Positions 17,641 through 25,921 of a DNA stretch of 64,000 nucleotides are shown piece by piece; the first letter of the stretch is position 1, and every line of letters begins with the position of its first letter. The notes beneath the pieces were generated by a model that was given only the letters and a program-made list of their open reading frames with translations, searched no databases and was not told the origin of the DNA. The stretch spans positions 496,001 to 560,000 of the forward strand of contig NZ_CP058316.1 in the NCBI RefSeq assembly GCF_013389665.1, written 5' to 3'. The position numbers were made by a program, and so were the translations under genes. Source of the stretch: Microbacterium oleivorans. GTDB taxonomy: Bacteria > Actinomycetota > Actinomycetes > Actinomycetales > Microbacteriaceae.

Positions 17641-18807
17641 ATGGAGGACGTGAGCGACTTCGACCCTGCGCGGTTCCTTCCCAACGACCTCCTCGAGCGC
17701 ATCCGAGGACGCGCGGCCGCGGTCGATGGGGCCAACGCGTTCCCGGACGACGACCTGGCCGAGCTGACCGCCGCGGGCTACCTCGCGGTTCTCGTGCCCG
17801 AGGAGCTCGGCGGCGCGGGGCTCTCGCTCGGGCAGGTGTCGCTTCTGCAGCAACGGCTCGCGGGCGCTGCGCCGGCCACCGCCCTCGCCGTCAACATGCA
17901 CCTCGTGTGGACGGGAGTCGCCAAGGTCCTGTCCGACCGCGGCGACGACGCGCTGCGATTCGTGCAGGAAGGCGCGGCCGCCGGGGAGGTCTTCGCCTTC
18001 GGGATCAGCGAGGCGGGCAACGACCTCGTGCTCTTCGGAAGCGACACCGACGCCGCGCCGCAACCCGACGGCGGATACGCGTTCAGCGGCACGAAGATCT
18101 TCACTTCGCTCGCACCCGTGTGGGACCAGCTCGGGCTGCACGGGCTCGACACCACCAGTCCGGACGCGCCGCGCCTGGTGTTCGCCTTCGTCCCGCGAAC
18201 GGATGCCGTGCACACCCGCGACGACTGGGACACGGTCGGCATGCGCGGCACCCAGTCGCGCACGACGGAGCTGCGAGGCGCCGTCGCGCCGGCCGACCGT
18301 GTCGTGCGGCGCCTCCCCCCGGGGCCCACCCCCGACCCGCTCGTCTTCGGGATCTTCTCGGTGTTCGAACTGATGCTCGCATCGGTCTACACCGGCGTCG
18401 CGCGGCGCGCACTCGATCTGGCCGTCGAGACGGCTCGCGCCCGGACGTCGAAGAAGACCGGGCGGACGTACAGTCAGGACCCCGACATCCGCTGGCGGGT
18501 CGCCGAGATGGCACTCGCCTACGACGCGATGCTGCCGCAGCTCGAGACGGTCGCCCGTGACATCGACGGCGGCGTCGATCACGGCGGGCTCTGGTTCGCC
18601 AAGCTCAGCGGGCTCAAGCACCGCGCGGTCGTCTCCGCCAAGCGCGTGGTCGACGACGCGATGCTCGTGGCCGGCGGATCGTCCTACTTCTCACGCTCCG
18701 AGCTCGGCCGCCTCTACCGCGACGTCATAGCGGGGATGTTCCACCCCTCCGATCCGGAGTCCGCCCACAGCACGGTCGCCACGGCCTGGCTCGGCCCCGC
18801 AGCCTGA
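17641..18807 (+). CDS. Acyl-CoA dehydrogenase family flavoprotein
   Basis: A soluble FAD protein of 388 aa with the acyl-CoA dehydrogenase fold: a helical N-terminus (VPEELGGAGLSLGQ), a middle beta domain with FSGTKIFTSLAP, and a C-terminal bundle. I do not see the catalytic glutamate usual in fatty-acid dehydrogenases. The C-terminus YRDVIAGMFHPSDPESAH resembles the histidine-bearing end of group D flavin monooxygenases, so it may be an oxygenase or an unusual dehydrogenase. The start is the ATG at 17641 behind GGGAG. No pathway partner is adjacent. Confidence 0.8.
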   Translation: MEDVSDFDPARFLPNDLLERIRGRAAAVDGANAFPDDDLAELTAAGYLAVLVPEELGGAGLSLGQVSLLQQRLAGAAPATALAVNMHLVWTGVAKVLSDRGDDALRFVQEGAAAGEVFAFGISEAGNDLVLFGSDTDAAPQPDGGYAFSGTKIFTSLAPVWDQLGLHGLDTTSPDAPRLVFAFVPRTDAVHTRDDWDTVGMRGTQSRTTELRGAVAPADRVVRRLPPGPTPDPLVFGIFSVFELMLASVYTGVARRALDLAVETARARTSKKTGRTYSQDPDIRWRVAEMALAYDAMLPQLETVARDIDGGVDHGGLWFAKLSGLKHRAVVSAKRVVDDAMLVAGGSSYFSRSELGRLYRDVIAGMFHPSDPESAHSTVATAWLGPAA

Positions 18808-18871
18808 TCGTCCCGCCGCGCCCGCGCCGCCGAGTCGCCGGACGGGTGCGGCCGCGTGGGAGGATGACCGG

Positions 18872-20152
18872 ATGGCACGCACGCCGACCTCCCTGCTCAC
18901 CCCCGCGGATCAGGCACGCCGCCAGGGTCTGCGGCGTATGAAGGCCGTCGCGCTCGGGGCGCTGGTGTTCATGGCCGTCGTCTTCGCGATCTCGTACCCG
19001 TTGCAACAGACCATCCCCGCATTCGGCTACGTCCGCGCGGCCGCCGAGGGCGGCATGGTCGGAGCCCTCGCGGACTGGTTCGCCGTGACCGCGCTGTTCC
19101 GGCATCCGCTGGGGATCCCGATCCCGCACACCGCGATCATCCCGCGGCGCAAAGACGAGATCGGCCGCACGCTCGGAGAGTTCGTCGAGACCAACTTCCT
19201 CGAAGCCGGCGTCATCCGCGGCAAGCTCGAATCGATCGGCGTCGCGTCGCGGCTGGGCGGCTGGCTCCGGCGGCCAGACAACGCCGAGCGGGTCGCCGCG
19301 GAGGCCTCGTCCGCGGCGTCGGGCATCCTCACCGCCCTCAGCGACGACGAGGTGCAGGATCTGCTCGAGGACCTCGCCCGCGACCACCTGCTGGCGCCGT
19401 CGTGGGGGCCCTCGATCGGCGGCTGGCTCGATCGCGTCGTCGCCGCCGAGGCGCACCACGGTGCCGTCGACCTCGCCGTCGACAGCATCGAGAAGTGGCT
19501 CGTGGCCAACCGTTCGGTCTTCACCGGTCTCGTCTCGCGCCGACTGCCGTCGTGGCTGCCCTCCGTGGCGACGCGGCTGGTCGACGACACCGTCTACCGC
19601 GAGGCGTTGACCTTCGTCGCCGCGGTGCGCTCGGACCCGGATCACCAGGCTCGTCGCGCCATCGACGGCTACCTCTCGCGACTCGCCGCCGACCTGCAGG
19701 GCGAGACCGACACGGCCGCCCGGCTCGAAGCCGCGAAGTCCGCCGTCTTCGACAGCCCACGCGTCCGCGCCCTCGCCGCCGAGGCGTGGGGCACCGCGAA
19801 GTCCGGTCTCGTCCGCGCGCTGGGCGACCCGGACAGCCCACTGCGCCGCCGCATCGCCGCCGCGCTCGCGGAGATCGGCGAGCGACTCGCGACCGAGCCC
19901 GCGCTGCAGCAGCGCATCGACGCACGCGTGACGGATGCCGCCGCGACGCTCGTCGCACGTCACCGGGCCGACATCGCCTCGATCATCACCGAGACCGTCG
20001 AGCGCTGGGATGCCGAGGAGACGGCCGAGAAGATCGAGCTCATGGTCGGGCGCGACCTGCAGTACATCCGACTCAACGGCACGATCGTCGGCTCCCTGGC
20101 GGGCCTGGTCATCTTCACGATCGCGCATGCCGTCTTCGGCGCGGCAGGATGA
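18872..20152 (+). CDS. DUF445 family membrane protein
   Basis: A 426-aa protein. Helix 1 (about 27-45) is followed by EGGMVGALADWFAVTALFRHPLG and IPHTAIIPRRKDEIGRTLG, the DUF445 signature, then a long helical, probably periplasm- or cytosol-facing middle region and a C-terminal helix (IRLNGTIVGSLAGLVIFTI). The function of the family is not known; a structural or envelope role is often suggested. An AGGA lies 7 bp before the ATG. It is followed by sixA after 4 bp, so the two are probably co-transcribed. Confidence 0.88.
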   Translation: MARTPTSLLTPADQARRQGLRRMKAVALGALVFMAVVFAISYPLQQTIPAFGYVRAAAEGGMVGALADWFAVTALFRHPLGIPIPHTAIIPRRKDEIGRTLGEFVETNFLEAGVIRGKLESIGVASRLGGWLRRPDNAERVAAEASSAASGILTALSDDEVQDLLEDLARDHLLAPSWGPSIGGWLDRVVAAEAHHGAVDLAVDSIEKWLVANRSVFTGLVSRRLPSWLPSVATRLVDDTVYREALTFVAAVRSDPDHQARRAIDGYLSRLAADLQGETDTAARLEAAKSAVFDSPRVRALAAEAWGTAKSGLVRALGDPDSPLRRRIAAALAEIGERLATEPALQQRIDARVTDAAATLVARHRADIASIITETVERWDAEETAEKIELMVGRDLQYIRLNGTIVGSLAGLVIFTIAHAVFGAAG

Positions 20153-20156
20153 GGCC

Positions 20157-20630
20157 ATGACCACTCTCACCCTCGTGCGCCATGCCAAGAGCGACTGGGG
20201 TTCGGCGAGCCTCGACGATCACGACCGTCCGCTCAACGACCGCGGCCGCCGCGACGCGCCCGTCATGGCCGAGCGGCTCGTCGCGTCCGGGCTCGCCGTC
20301 GACCGCGTGCTCGCGTCGACCGCGCTCCGCGCGCGCACCACGGCGGCGGCCTTCGGCGCGGCGCTGGGCGTGGAACCCGAGCTCCTCGACGAGCTGTACG
20401 GCGCCGGCGCACGCGTGCTCCTCGAGACGGCGACCGGCAGCGGCGCGGCATCCGTACTCGTCGTCGCCCACGATCCCGGCATGACGGTGCTGGCAGACCG
20501 GCTCTCGAACGGCGGGATCGGGCAGATGCCCACGTGCGCGGTCGCGGTGTTCCGCTGGGAGACGGACGACTGGGACGTCGCCGCCGCGACCGACCCCGAC
20601 GAGTGGAGCTTCGACAGCCCCCGAGGCTGA
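20157..20630 (+). CDS. sixA: SixA-type histidine phosphatase
   Basis: A 157-aa member of the histidine phosphatase superfamily. The catalytic RHA motif is at the N-terminus (LVRHAKSDWG), a second conserved arginine is in RPLNDRGRRDAP, and the second histidine is in VVAHDPGM. The short length and the KSDW sequence fit SixA phosphohistidine phosphatase rather than phosphoglycerate mutase. The substrate phosphoprotein is unknown. It lies 4 bp after the DUF445 gene. Confidence 0.88.
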   Translation: MTTLTLVRHAKSDWGSASLDDHDRPLNDRGRRDAPVMAERLVASGLAVDRVLASTALRARTTAAAFGAALGVEPELLDELYGAGARVLLETATGSGAASVLVVAHDPGMTVLADRLSNGGIGQMPTCAVAVFRWETDDWDVAAATDPDEWSFDSPRG

Positions 20631-20672
20631 CGCGGAGGCGTCGGTGCAGGCCTCAGGGCACGGCCCGGGCGC

Positions 20673-21149
20673 TCAGACCACCGCGGCCACGGTCCCCCCG
20701 GTGAGCCGAACCAGCTCGTCGAAGGTCAACGGGAACACCGTGTGCGGCGTCCCGGCGGCCGCCCAGATCGTGTCGTGGCCGGCGAGGTCCTCGTCGACGA
20801 CCGTGGTCAGCGGCGCGGGGTGCCCGGTCGGGGCGACGCCGCCGATGGCCTGCCCCGTCGCGGCGCGCACCTGGTCGACGCTGGCCCGGCGGATCTGGCG
20901 GCGGCCGAGCCGCGCCGCCAGCGCTTCGGTGTCGACCCGGTGGGCACCGCTGGTCATCACGAGGAGCGGTTCGTCGTCCGACCAGAACACCAGGCTGTTG
21001 GCGATGGCGCCGACCTCGACGCCCAGCGCCGCGGCGGCGAGGGCGGCGGTGGACGCTGCATCGGGCAGGACGACGATCTCGCCGTCGACACCAGCGGCGC
21101 GCAGCGCGTCGTGGACGATCCGGCTTCGGGACGGCAGGTCGATGCTCAC
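20673..21149 (-). CDS. YbaK/aminoacyl-tRNA deacylase domain protein
   Basis: A single-domain trans-editing-type protein, about 158 aa. Typical elements are GVEVGAIANSLVFWSDDEPLL, then TSGAHRVDTEALAARLG with the conserved lysine replaced by histidine, and ATGQAIGGVAPTGHP. It probably hydrolyses misacylated tRNA (Cys- or Ala-tRNAPro type), but the substrate cannot be read from sequence. A GTG at 21149 lies 6 bp after TAGAGT (21161-21156); a second GTG two codons upstream overlaps that box, so I prefer the leaderless start. Confidence 0.85.
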   Translation of the reverse strand: MSIDLPSRSRIVHDALRAAGVDGEIVVLPDAASTAALAAAALGVEVGAIANSLVFWSDDEPLLVMTSGAHRVDTEALAARLGRRQIRRASVDQVRAATGQAIGGVAPTGHPAPLTTVVDEDLAGHDTIWAAAGTPHTVFPLTFDELVRLTGGTVAAVV

Positions 21150-21243
21150 GCTCACACTCTAGAAGGGGCACAATGGGCTGGATGCCGCAACGCCGCGGCA
21201 TCCAGCACGAGAGCCCACAAGGCTCCGCCGAAAGAGGATCGCG

Positions 21244-22308
21244 ATGACCCACGCCCTGCCCCTGCCCGATTTCACGCACGAGCGCGTGGAGGTGATCACG
21301 GGACGACGCAGCGGGCTGTTCATCGCGGCCGCCCTGCACTCCTCGGTTCTCGGTCCCGCCCTCGGCGGCGCGCGCATGTGGACCTATCCGCACTGGAGCG
21401 ACGCGCTGGGCGACGCCCTGCGCCTCTCGGCCGCGATGACGCTGAAGAACGCGGCGGCGGGGCTGGATGCCGGTGGCGGCAAGGCCGTCATCGGGCTCAC
21501 CGAGGGCACCGTCGTCGATGCCGACCGCCGACGGGCCGCGTTCCTCGATCTGGGTGACGCCGTCGAGTCGCTCGGTGGTAGGTACCGCACCGCCGAGGAC
21601 GTCGGCTCGACCACCGACGACATGCTCGTCGTCAGCGAGCGCACCGCCCACGTGGTCGGCCTCCCCGACCGCGTCGGCGGCTCGGGCGAGCCGGCCGGCC
21701 CGACGAGCCTCGGCGTGTACGCATCGCTCATCGCCACACTCGAGCGTGCCGTCGGCACGACCGATGTCGCGGGTCGCCGCGTCACGATCGCCGGCCTCGG
21801 ACAGGTCGGCAGCCGGCTGGCGCTGCAGCTCGCCGCCGAGGGCGCCGTGCTGACCGTCACCGACGTCAATCCCGCCAAGCGCGAGCTCGCCGCCGACCTC
21901 GGTGCCGGCTGGGTCGATCCGGCCGAGGCGCACCTGACCGCCGCCGATATCTTCGTGCCGGCCGGGATCGGCGGGGTGCTCACCGACGAGGTGATCGACG
22001 CCCTCGATGCGCGCGCCGTGTGCGGACCCGCGAACAACCCGCTCGCGCACCGCGCCGGGGCCGACCGGCTCGCCGCCCGCGGCATCCTCTACGCTCCCGA
22101 CTTCGTCGTCAACGCGGGCGGGGTCATCTACCTCGACCTCGCCGCGAAGCAGCGCGACCGCACCGAGATCATGGCGCGCGTCGAAGGCATCGGCGACGTG
22201 CTGCGCCGCATCTTCGCCGAGGCCGAGGACCGCGCGGTCACGCCCCTCGCCGCCGCCGAGTCGCTCGCGGCCGAGCGACTCGCCACCGGCGCCGCCGCGC
22301 TCGTCTGA
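21244..22308 (+). CDS. Leu/Val/Phe-type amino-acid dehydrogenase
   Basis: NAD-dependent oxidative deaminase of 354 aa from the Glu/Leu/Phe/Val dehydrogenase family. The substrate domain has GPALGGARMW, and AMTLKNAAAGLDAGGGKAVI with the two catalytic lysines. TAEDVGSTTDDM is typical of leucine/valine dehydrogenases, and the Rossmann motif is AGLGQVGSRLA. It probably starts branched-chain amino-acid catabolism. AGAGGA lies 5 bp before the ATG. A strong bidirectional terminator separates it from convergent mgtE. Confidence 0.88.
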   Translation: MTHALPLPDFTHERVEVITGRRSGLFIAAALHSSVLGPALGGARMWTYPHWSDALGDALRLSAAMTLKNAAAGLDAGGGKAVIGLTEGTVVDADRRRAAFLDLGDAVESLGGRYRTAEDVGSTTDDMLVVSERTAHVVGLPDRVGGSGEPAGPTSLGVYASLIATLERAVGTTDVAGRRVTIAGLGQVGSRLALQLAAEGAVLTVTDVNPAKRELAADLGAGWVDPAEAHLTAADIFVPAGIGGVLTDEVIDALDARAVCGPANNPLAHRAGADRLAARGILYAPDFVVNAGGVIYLDLAAKQRDRTEIMARVEGIGDVLRRIFAEAEDRAVTPLAAAESLAAERLATGAAALV

Positions 22309-22316
22309 CGGACCCT

Positions 22317-22357
22317 CCGGTCGGGTGCGTCGCGCCGTCGGCGGCGCACCCGACCGG
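22317..22357 (+). terminator. Bidirectional terminator between the dehydrogenase and mgtE
   Basis: CCGGTCGGGTGCG pairs with CGCACCCGACCGG around a GC-rich loop in the short gap between two convergent genes. Both transcripts can use it. Confidence 0.75.
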
Positions 22358-22373
22358 CGCCCGACGGGCGGCG

Positions 22374-23732
22374 TCAGATCTGCAGGATGGCGCGGGCGAT
22401 GAGGAAGTACAGGACCAGACCGCTCGCATCGACGAAGGTCGTGATGAACGGGTTCGAGAACACCGCGGGATCGACCCGGATGGCGCGGGCGAGCAGCGGC
22501 ATGACCCCGCCGACGGTCGCCGCCATCGTGCACACGGCGATCAGCGTCGTGCCGATCACGAGCCCGATCCGCGGGTCGTACACCAACGCGGTGACACCGA
22601 AGCCTACGAGCCCGAGGATCGCGCCGAGGAAGAACCCGACCCGCACCTCGCGCGAGAGCACCCGTGCGATGTCGCGCGGCCGGACGTCGCCGAGAGCGAG
22701 CGCGCGGGTCACGGTGGTCGCGGCCTGGTTGCCGGTGTTCCCACCGGTCCCGATCAGCAGCGGCACGAACAGGGCGAGCACCGTGATCTGCTCGAGAGTC
22801 GCCTCGAACGCCGACAGAACCTGCACCGTGAGGGTGGCGCCCACCGCGAGGACCAGGAGCCAGACGACCCGCGACCGGACGATCTGCACGATCGGCGTCG
22901 ACAGGTACGGGCGACGCAACGGTTCGGCGCCGCCCTGGCGCGCGGCATCCTCGCTCTCCTCGTGCTCCAGGATGCGGGCGGCATCGTCGACGGTGAGGAT
23001 GCCGACCAGTCGCTCCTCGCTGTCGACGATCGGCAGGGCGAGCAGGCCGCGGTCGGTGCACCGGCGGGCGGAGTGCTCGGCCTCGTCGTCGACACCCGCG
23101 GTCTGCGCCGACTGCATGGTGTCGCGCACGGCGTCGGTCGGCGCGGCGGCGAGCAGGTCGCGCAGGCTCACCACGCCCGCAACGCGCCGCCCCGCGTCGA
23201 CGACCGGTAGCGTGTAGACCGTCTCGGCGTCGTGCAGTCGCGCACGCACGCGCTCGAGCGCTTCGGCGACGGTGCTCCCGATCGGGACCGAGACGAACTC
23301 CGGGCTCATCCGCCGCCCGATCGAGCCGCGGCGATATCCGAGCACCGACGCGGTCAGGTCGCGTTCCCGCGCCGGCAGACCGCGGAGCAGACGGGAGGCC
23401 AGCGAGGCGGGGAGCTCGTCGACCAGCCACACGCGGTCGTCCGGGTGAAGGCCTGCGAAGATCTGGGCTACCTCGGTGTCGCGCAGATCGCCGATGAGCT
23501 CGCCCTGCATGCTGGGCGAGAGGTCCTCGAACACGTGGAGCGCGTGGTCCTTCGGCAGCAGCCGGTAGGCGATGGCCCGCTGCGGTCCGCTCAGGCGCTC
23601 GAGCACCTCGACCAGCCGCTCGGGCTCGACGGCCGTGAGCGCGGCGGCCGCACCGGGAAGGTCGCCGCGCGACAGCGGCGCGGCGATGCCCTCGACGACG
23701 ATGGTCAGTTCATTGATCTGCTCCGGAGTCAT
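22374..23732 (-). CDS. mgtE: Magnesium transporter MgtE
   Basis: Mg2+ channel/transporter of 452 aa. An N-terminal helical superhelix domain (about 20-130) is followed by two CBS domains (about 140-260) that sense Mg2+, a plug helix and five C-terminal membrane helices. The pore helix has GTGGNTGNQAATTVTRALALGD and the last helix DASGLVLYFLIARAIL. The ATG at 23732 has GGAGA 6 bp upstream; five codons further upstream a second ATG is less likely. The leader looks like an M-box riboswitch, which would switch the gene off at high Mg2+. Confidence 0.95.
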   Translation of the reverse strand: MTPEQINELTIVVEGIAAPLSRGDLPGAAAALTAVEPERLVEVLERLSGPQRAIAYRLLPKDHALHVFEDLSPSMQGELIGDLRDTEVAQIFAGLHPDDRVWLVDELPASLASRLLRGLPARERDLTASVLGYRRGSIGRRMSPEFVSVPIGSTVAEALERVRARLHDAETVYTLPVVDAGRRVAGVVSLRDLLAAAPTDAVRDTMQSAQTAGVDDEAEHSARRCTDRGLLALPIVDSEERLVGILTVDDAARILEHEESEDAARQGGAEPLRRPYLSTPIVQIVRSRVVWLLVLAVGATLTVQVLSAFEATLEQITVLALFVPLLIGTGGNTGNQAATTVTRALALGDVRPRDIARVLSREVRVGFFLGAILGLVGFGVTALVYDPRIGLVIGTTLIAVCTMAATVGGVMPLLARAIRVDPAVFSNPFITTFVDASGLVLYFLIARAILQI

Positions 23733-23754
23733 GGGAGCTCTCCTCACCTGGGAT

Positions 23755-23930
23755 GCGCATCACCGGCACCGTCAGAGGACGGTCGACCGGAGCACGCGAA
23801 AGCCTGCGGATGCTGCGCACCGCTGGGCTTCCCGCTCGGACGGAGGATCAGTCGAGAGGGGCGGCAGCGGGCGGAGCGCTGGGTTCGCGATGGCAACTAT
23901 CACCGCTCATTGAGCACCTCACCTCGCTTC
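23755..23930 (-). ncRNA. Probable M-box (ykoK) Mg2+ riboswitch in the mgtE leader
   Basis: The roughly 175-nt leader of mgtE is free of genes on this strand. It opens with GAGGTGAGGTGCTC (23925-23912), close to the M-box GGTGAGGCTCC core, continues with GTTGCCATCGCGAA where the M-box has CTGCCC..GAA, and near its end has CCTCTGAC (23778-23770), another invariant M-box block. Length and position before mgtE agree. The self-complementary GGTGATGCGCATC just before the ribosome site could be part of the switch. This was recognised by eye, without a covariance model. Confidence 0.6.
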
Positions 23931-24047
23931 CCTTCTTCTCGCATGTCGATGGCGGCAGACGAACGGTCTGCGGGCGATCGGGGCTGAACGCCCCGATGAC
24001 GTTCACCACCCCGGTCCGTCGGAACCCCTCCGGATGCCGCGGACCCG

Positions 24048-24074
24048 AAAAGCCCCCGGTGTACGGGGGCTTTT
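24048..24074 (-). terminator. Terminator downstream of tRNA-Ala
   Basis: AAAAGCCCCC and GGGGGCTTTT form a short stem with flanking A and T runs, so it can terminate in both directions. It ends the tRNA transcript just upstream of the mgtE leader. Confidence 0.85.
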
Positions 24075-24079
24075 CTCGG

Positions 24080-24152
24080 TGGACCTGAGGGGATTCGAAC
24101 CCCTGACCTCTTCATTGCGAACGAAGCGCGCTACCAACTGCGCCACAGGCCC
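24080..24152 (-). tRNA. tRNA-Ala (anticodon CGC)
   Basis: A 73-nt cloverleaf. The acceptor arm GGGCCTG pairs with CAGGTCC (one G-U), the D loop has AGTTGGTAGCGC, the anticodon loop is TTCGCAA giving CGC, and the T loop is GGTTCGAATCC. Discriminator A is followed by CC but not by a complete CCA, so the end is added after transcription. Confidence 0.97.
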
Positions 24153-24205
24153 GGAACTCCCCAACACTATCACGGCGCCGCAGCACCGCCGTGCGAACGC
24201 GACCT

Positions 24206-24273
24206 CGAGAACGCATCATGCTCGCGAGAATGCCCCATGGAGCATGCGCCTCCGCGGCGTGGGTGCGTTCTCG
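24206..24273. repeat. Nested inverted repeats between tRNA-Ala and a hypothetical gene
   Basis: Outer arms CGAGAACGCA (24206-24215) and TGCGTTCTCG (24264-24273) enclose inner arms CATGCTC (24217-24223) and GAGCATG (24240-24246). The structure follows the stop of the gene at 24287 on the minus strand and may be its terminator. No T-run is present. Confidence 0.6.
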
Positions 24274-24286
24274 GCGAGCGGTGGGC

Positions 24287-25189
24287 TCAGCCGGCGGCGC
24301 GCTGCGCCAACAGGCGGCGCACGTGGTCTTCGATCTCGGCGTCGTCGACCGGCCCGCTGCGGGTGAACTCGGTGACGGGACGCCGGGCCGCACGACCCAG
24401 ATCGAAGGCGGCGGGGGCGCGACGCTCGGCCTCGCGCTGGATGGCCTCGGCGACGGCCGCCTGTCGCAGTGCTTCGCGGGCCTCGGCTTCATCGAGCACG
24501 GCGGCGGCCCGGGAGCCGGCCGACACGGTGAGAGGACGGGGCAGCTCGCGCGGCGTCCACGTGGTGCGGGCATCGGCGAGCTCGAACTCCTGCACGACCG
24601 CGGCCGACGCGGCGGCGGGTGCGACGACGGCCGGTGCGACACCCGCGGTGCGGGCGGCACGCCGCGCCACGACGGCCATGCGGTTGAGGACGACCGATGC
24701 CACCAGCAGCACGGCCGATCCCACGGCGAGCAGGGCGACGGAGCCCTGGGCGGCGAAGACGAACGCGCCCCACGCCGCGGCAGCGAGCGCGGCGAGAGCG
24801 ACCAGCGTCGCGGCCAGTCGCACCCGTCGACGCACCTGCGCGCGGTACTCGGGCGACGCGACGCGCTCGGTGCGCGCGGTGCGCACCTGTCGACGGGCAT
24901 CGATGAGCTGGCGGCGCTCGGTCTCGAGGCGGAGCTGCTCGCGCTCGTGCTGCACCTGGCGAGCGAGCTTCTGCTGCGCGAGCGCGGTGCGCGCCGAGAG
25001 CTCGACCCGCACCTCCCCCGGGGTCTCGGCCGTCTCGGCGAGAACGCGCAGCGCCTGGTTCAGGCGCACGGCGTTGCGTTCGGCGGCGTCGTAGCGATGA
25101 CGGCTGTGCCATGACGGCAGCAGATAGACCATCCACAGCGCGACGGCGACGAGCACGATCACACCGCCGCCGAGAACCTGCCCACCCAT
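24287..25189 (-). CDS. Hypothetical membrane protein with coiled coil
   Basis: A 300-aa protein. One N-terminal helix (about 5-24, GGGVIVLVAVALWMVYLLPS) is followed by a long charged coiled-coil stretch rich in Arg, Gln and Glu (about 35-120), then two hydrophobic helices (about 130-175), and an Ala/Arg-rich cytosolic tail. I do not recognise the family; the layout suggests an envelope or cell-division accessory protein, which is only a guess. The ATG is 6 bp after TACAGT (25201-25196), hence probably leaderless. Confidence 0.75.
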   Translation of the reverse strand: MGGQVLGGGVIVLVAVALWMVYLLPSWHSRHRYDAAERNAVRLNQALRVLAETAETPGEVRVELSARTALAQQKLARQVQHEREQLRLETERRQLIDARRQVRTARTERVASPEYRAQVRRRVRLAATLVALAALAAAAWGAFVFAAQGSVALLAVGSAVLLVASVVLNRMAVVARRAARTAGVAPAVVAPAAASAAVVQEFELADARTTWTPRELPRPLTVSAGSRAAAVLDEAEAREALRQAAVAEAIQREAERRAPAAFDLGRAARRPVTEFTRSGPVDDAEIEDHVRRLLAQRAAG

Positions 25190-25254
25190 GGCTCGACTGT
25201 ATGTCGCGAACCGCGAGAACACGCGGCTTCGACCCGCGTGTCTGAGGTTCTCGT

Positions 25255-25902
25255 TCAGGTTGAAGGTTCGATGCCCGCCGCGCGCCGGTCCGACAGCGGG
25301 ATCGCCGCCGCACCGCGCGGCACCGCCCCCTCGACCCAGCGCCCGAGGACCCCGCGCTGGACCTCGTCGGCGAGGAGGGCGAACGCGAAGTGATCGCGCC
25401 AGTCGCCGTCGATGTGGATGTAGCGCCGGCGCAGTCCCTCGTACCGGAATCCGAGTTTCTCGACCACGCGCAGGCTCGCGCGGTTCTCGGGCCGGATGCA
25501 GATCTCCATGCGATGGAGCCGGAGCTCCTCGAAGCAGAAGTCGGTCGCCAGTGCCACCGCGGTGGGGGTGATCCCCCTGCCCGCGAACCGTTCGCTCACC
25601 CAGTATCCGATCGTCGCCGACGAGAGCGATCCGCGGGCGATCCCCCACACGTTGAGCTGGCCGGCGACCTCGCCGTCGTACTCCATCACGAAGGGCACCC
25701 CGGCCCCGTCGCGGTACTGCTGCAGGAGGCGACGGATCCCGATCCGCATGTCGAACGACACCGGGCCGTCGGGACTCGTCGCCTCCCAGCGCTGCAGCCA
25801 CGACCGGTTCGCGAGCAGCTCGGACTGCAACGCGCGGGCGTCGCGCTGCCGGACGAGCCGGATCGCCACCGGTCCGTGGTGGCGCGGTGCGGTGGCATCC
25901 AC
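25255..25902 (-). CDS. GNAT acetyltransferase, RimJ/RimL type
   Basis: A 215-aa N-acetyltransferase with the RimJ-like fold. It has GQLNVWGIARGSLSSATIGYW, the acetyl-CoA loop SERFAGRGITPTAVALATDF, and IRPENRASLRVVEKLGFRYEG with the usual ENxAS..V.EKLGF motif. It probably acetylates the N-terminus of a ribosomal protein or a small amine. The GTG at 25902 gives a normal length; the open frame further upstream overlaps galU. It lies 19 bp downstream of galU and may be co-transcribed with it. Confidence 0.88.
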   Translation of the reverse strand: MDATAPRHHGPVAIRLVRQRDARALQSELLANRSWLQRWEATSPDGPVSFDMRIGIRRLLQQYRDGAGVPFVMEYDGEVAGQLNVWGIARGSLSSATIGYWVSERFAGRGITPTAVALATDFCFEELRLHRMEICIRPENRASLRVVEKLGFRYEGLRRRYIHIDGDWRDHFAFALLADEVQRGVLGRWVEGAVPRGAAAIPLSDRRAAGIEPST

Positions 25903-25921
25903 GCGCGTTCCCGTTCTCTCG

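Noticed and set aside
23733..24047. Plus-strand open frames within the mgtE leader
   Set aside because: They run through the riboswitch-like region and the tRNA terminator and have no ribosome site or protein features.
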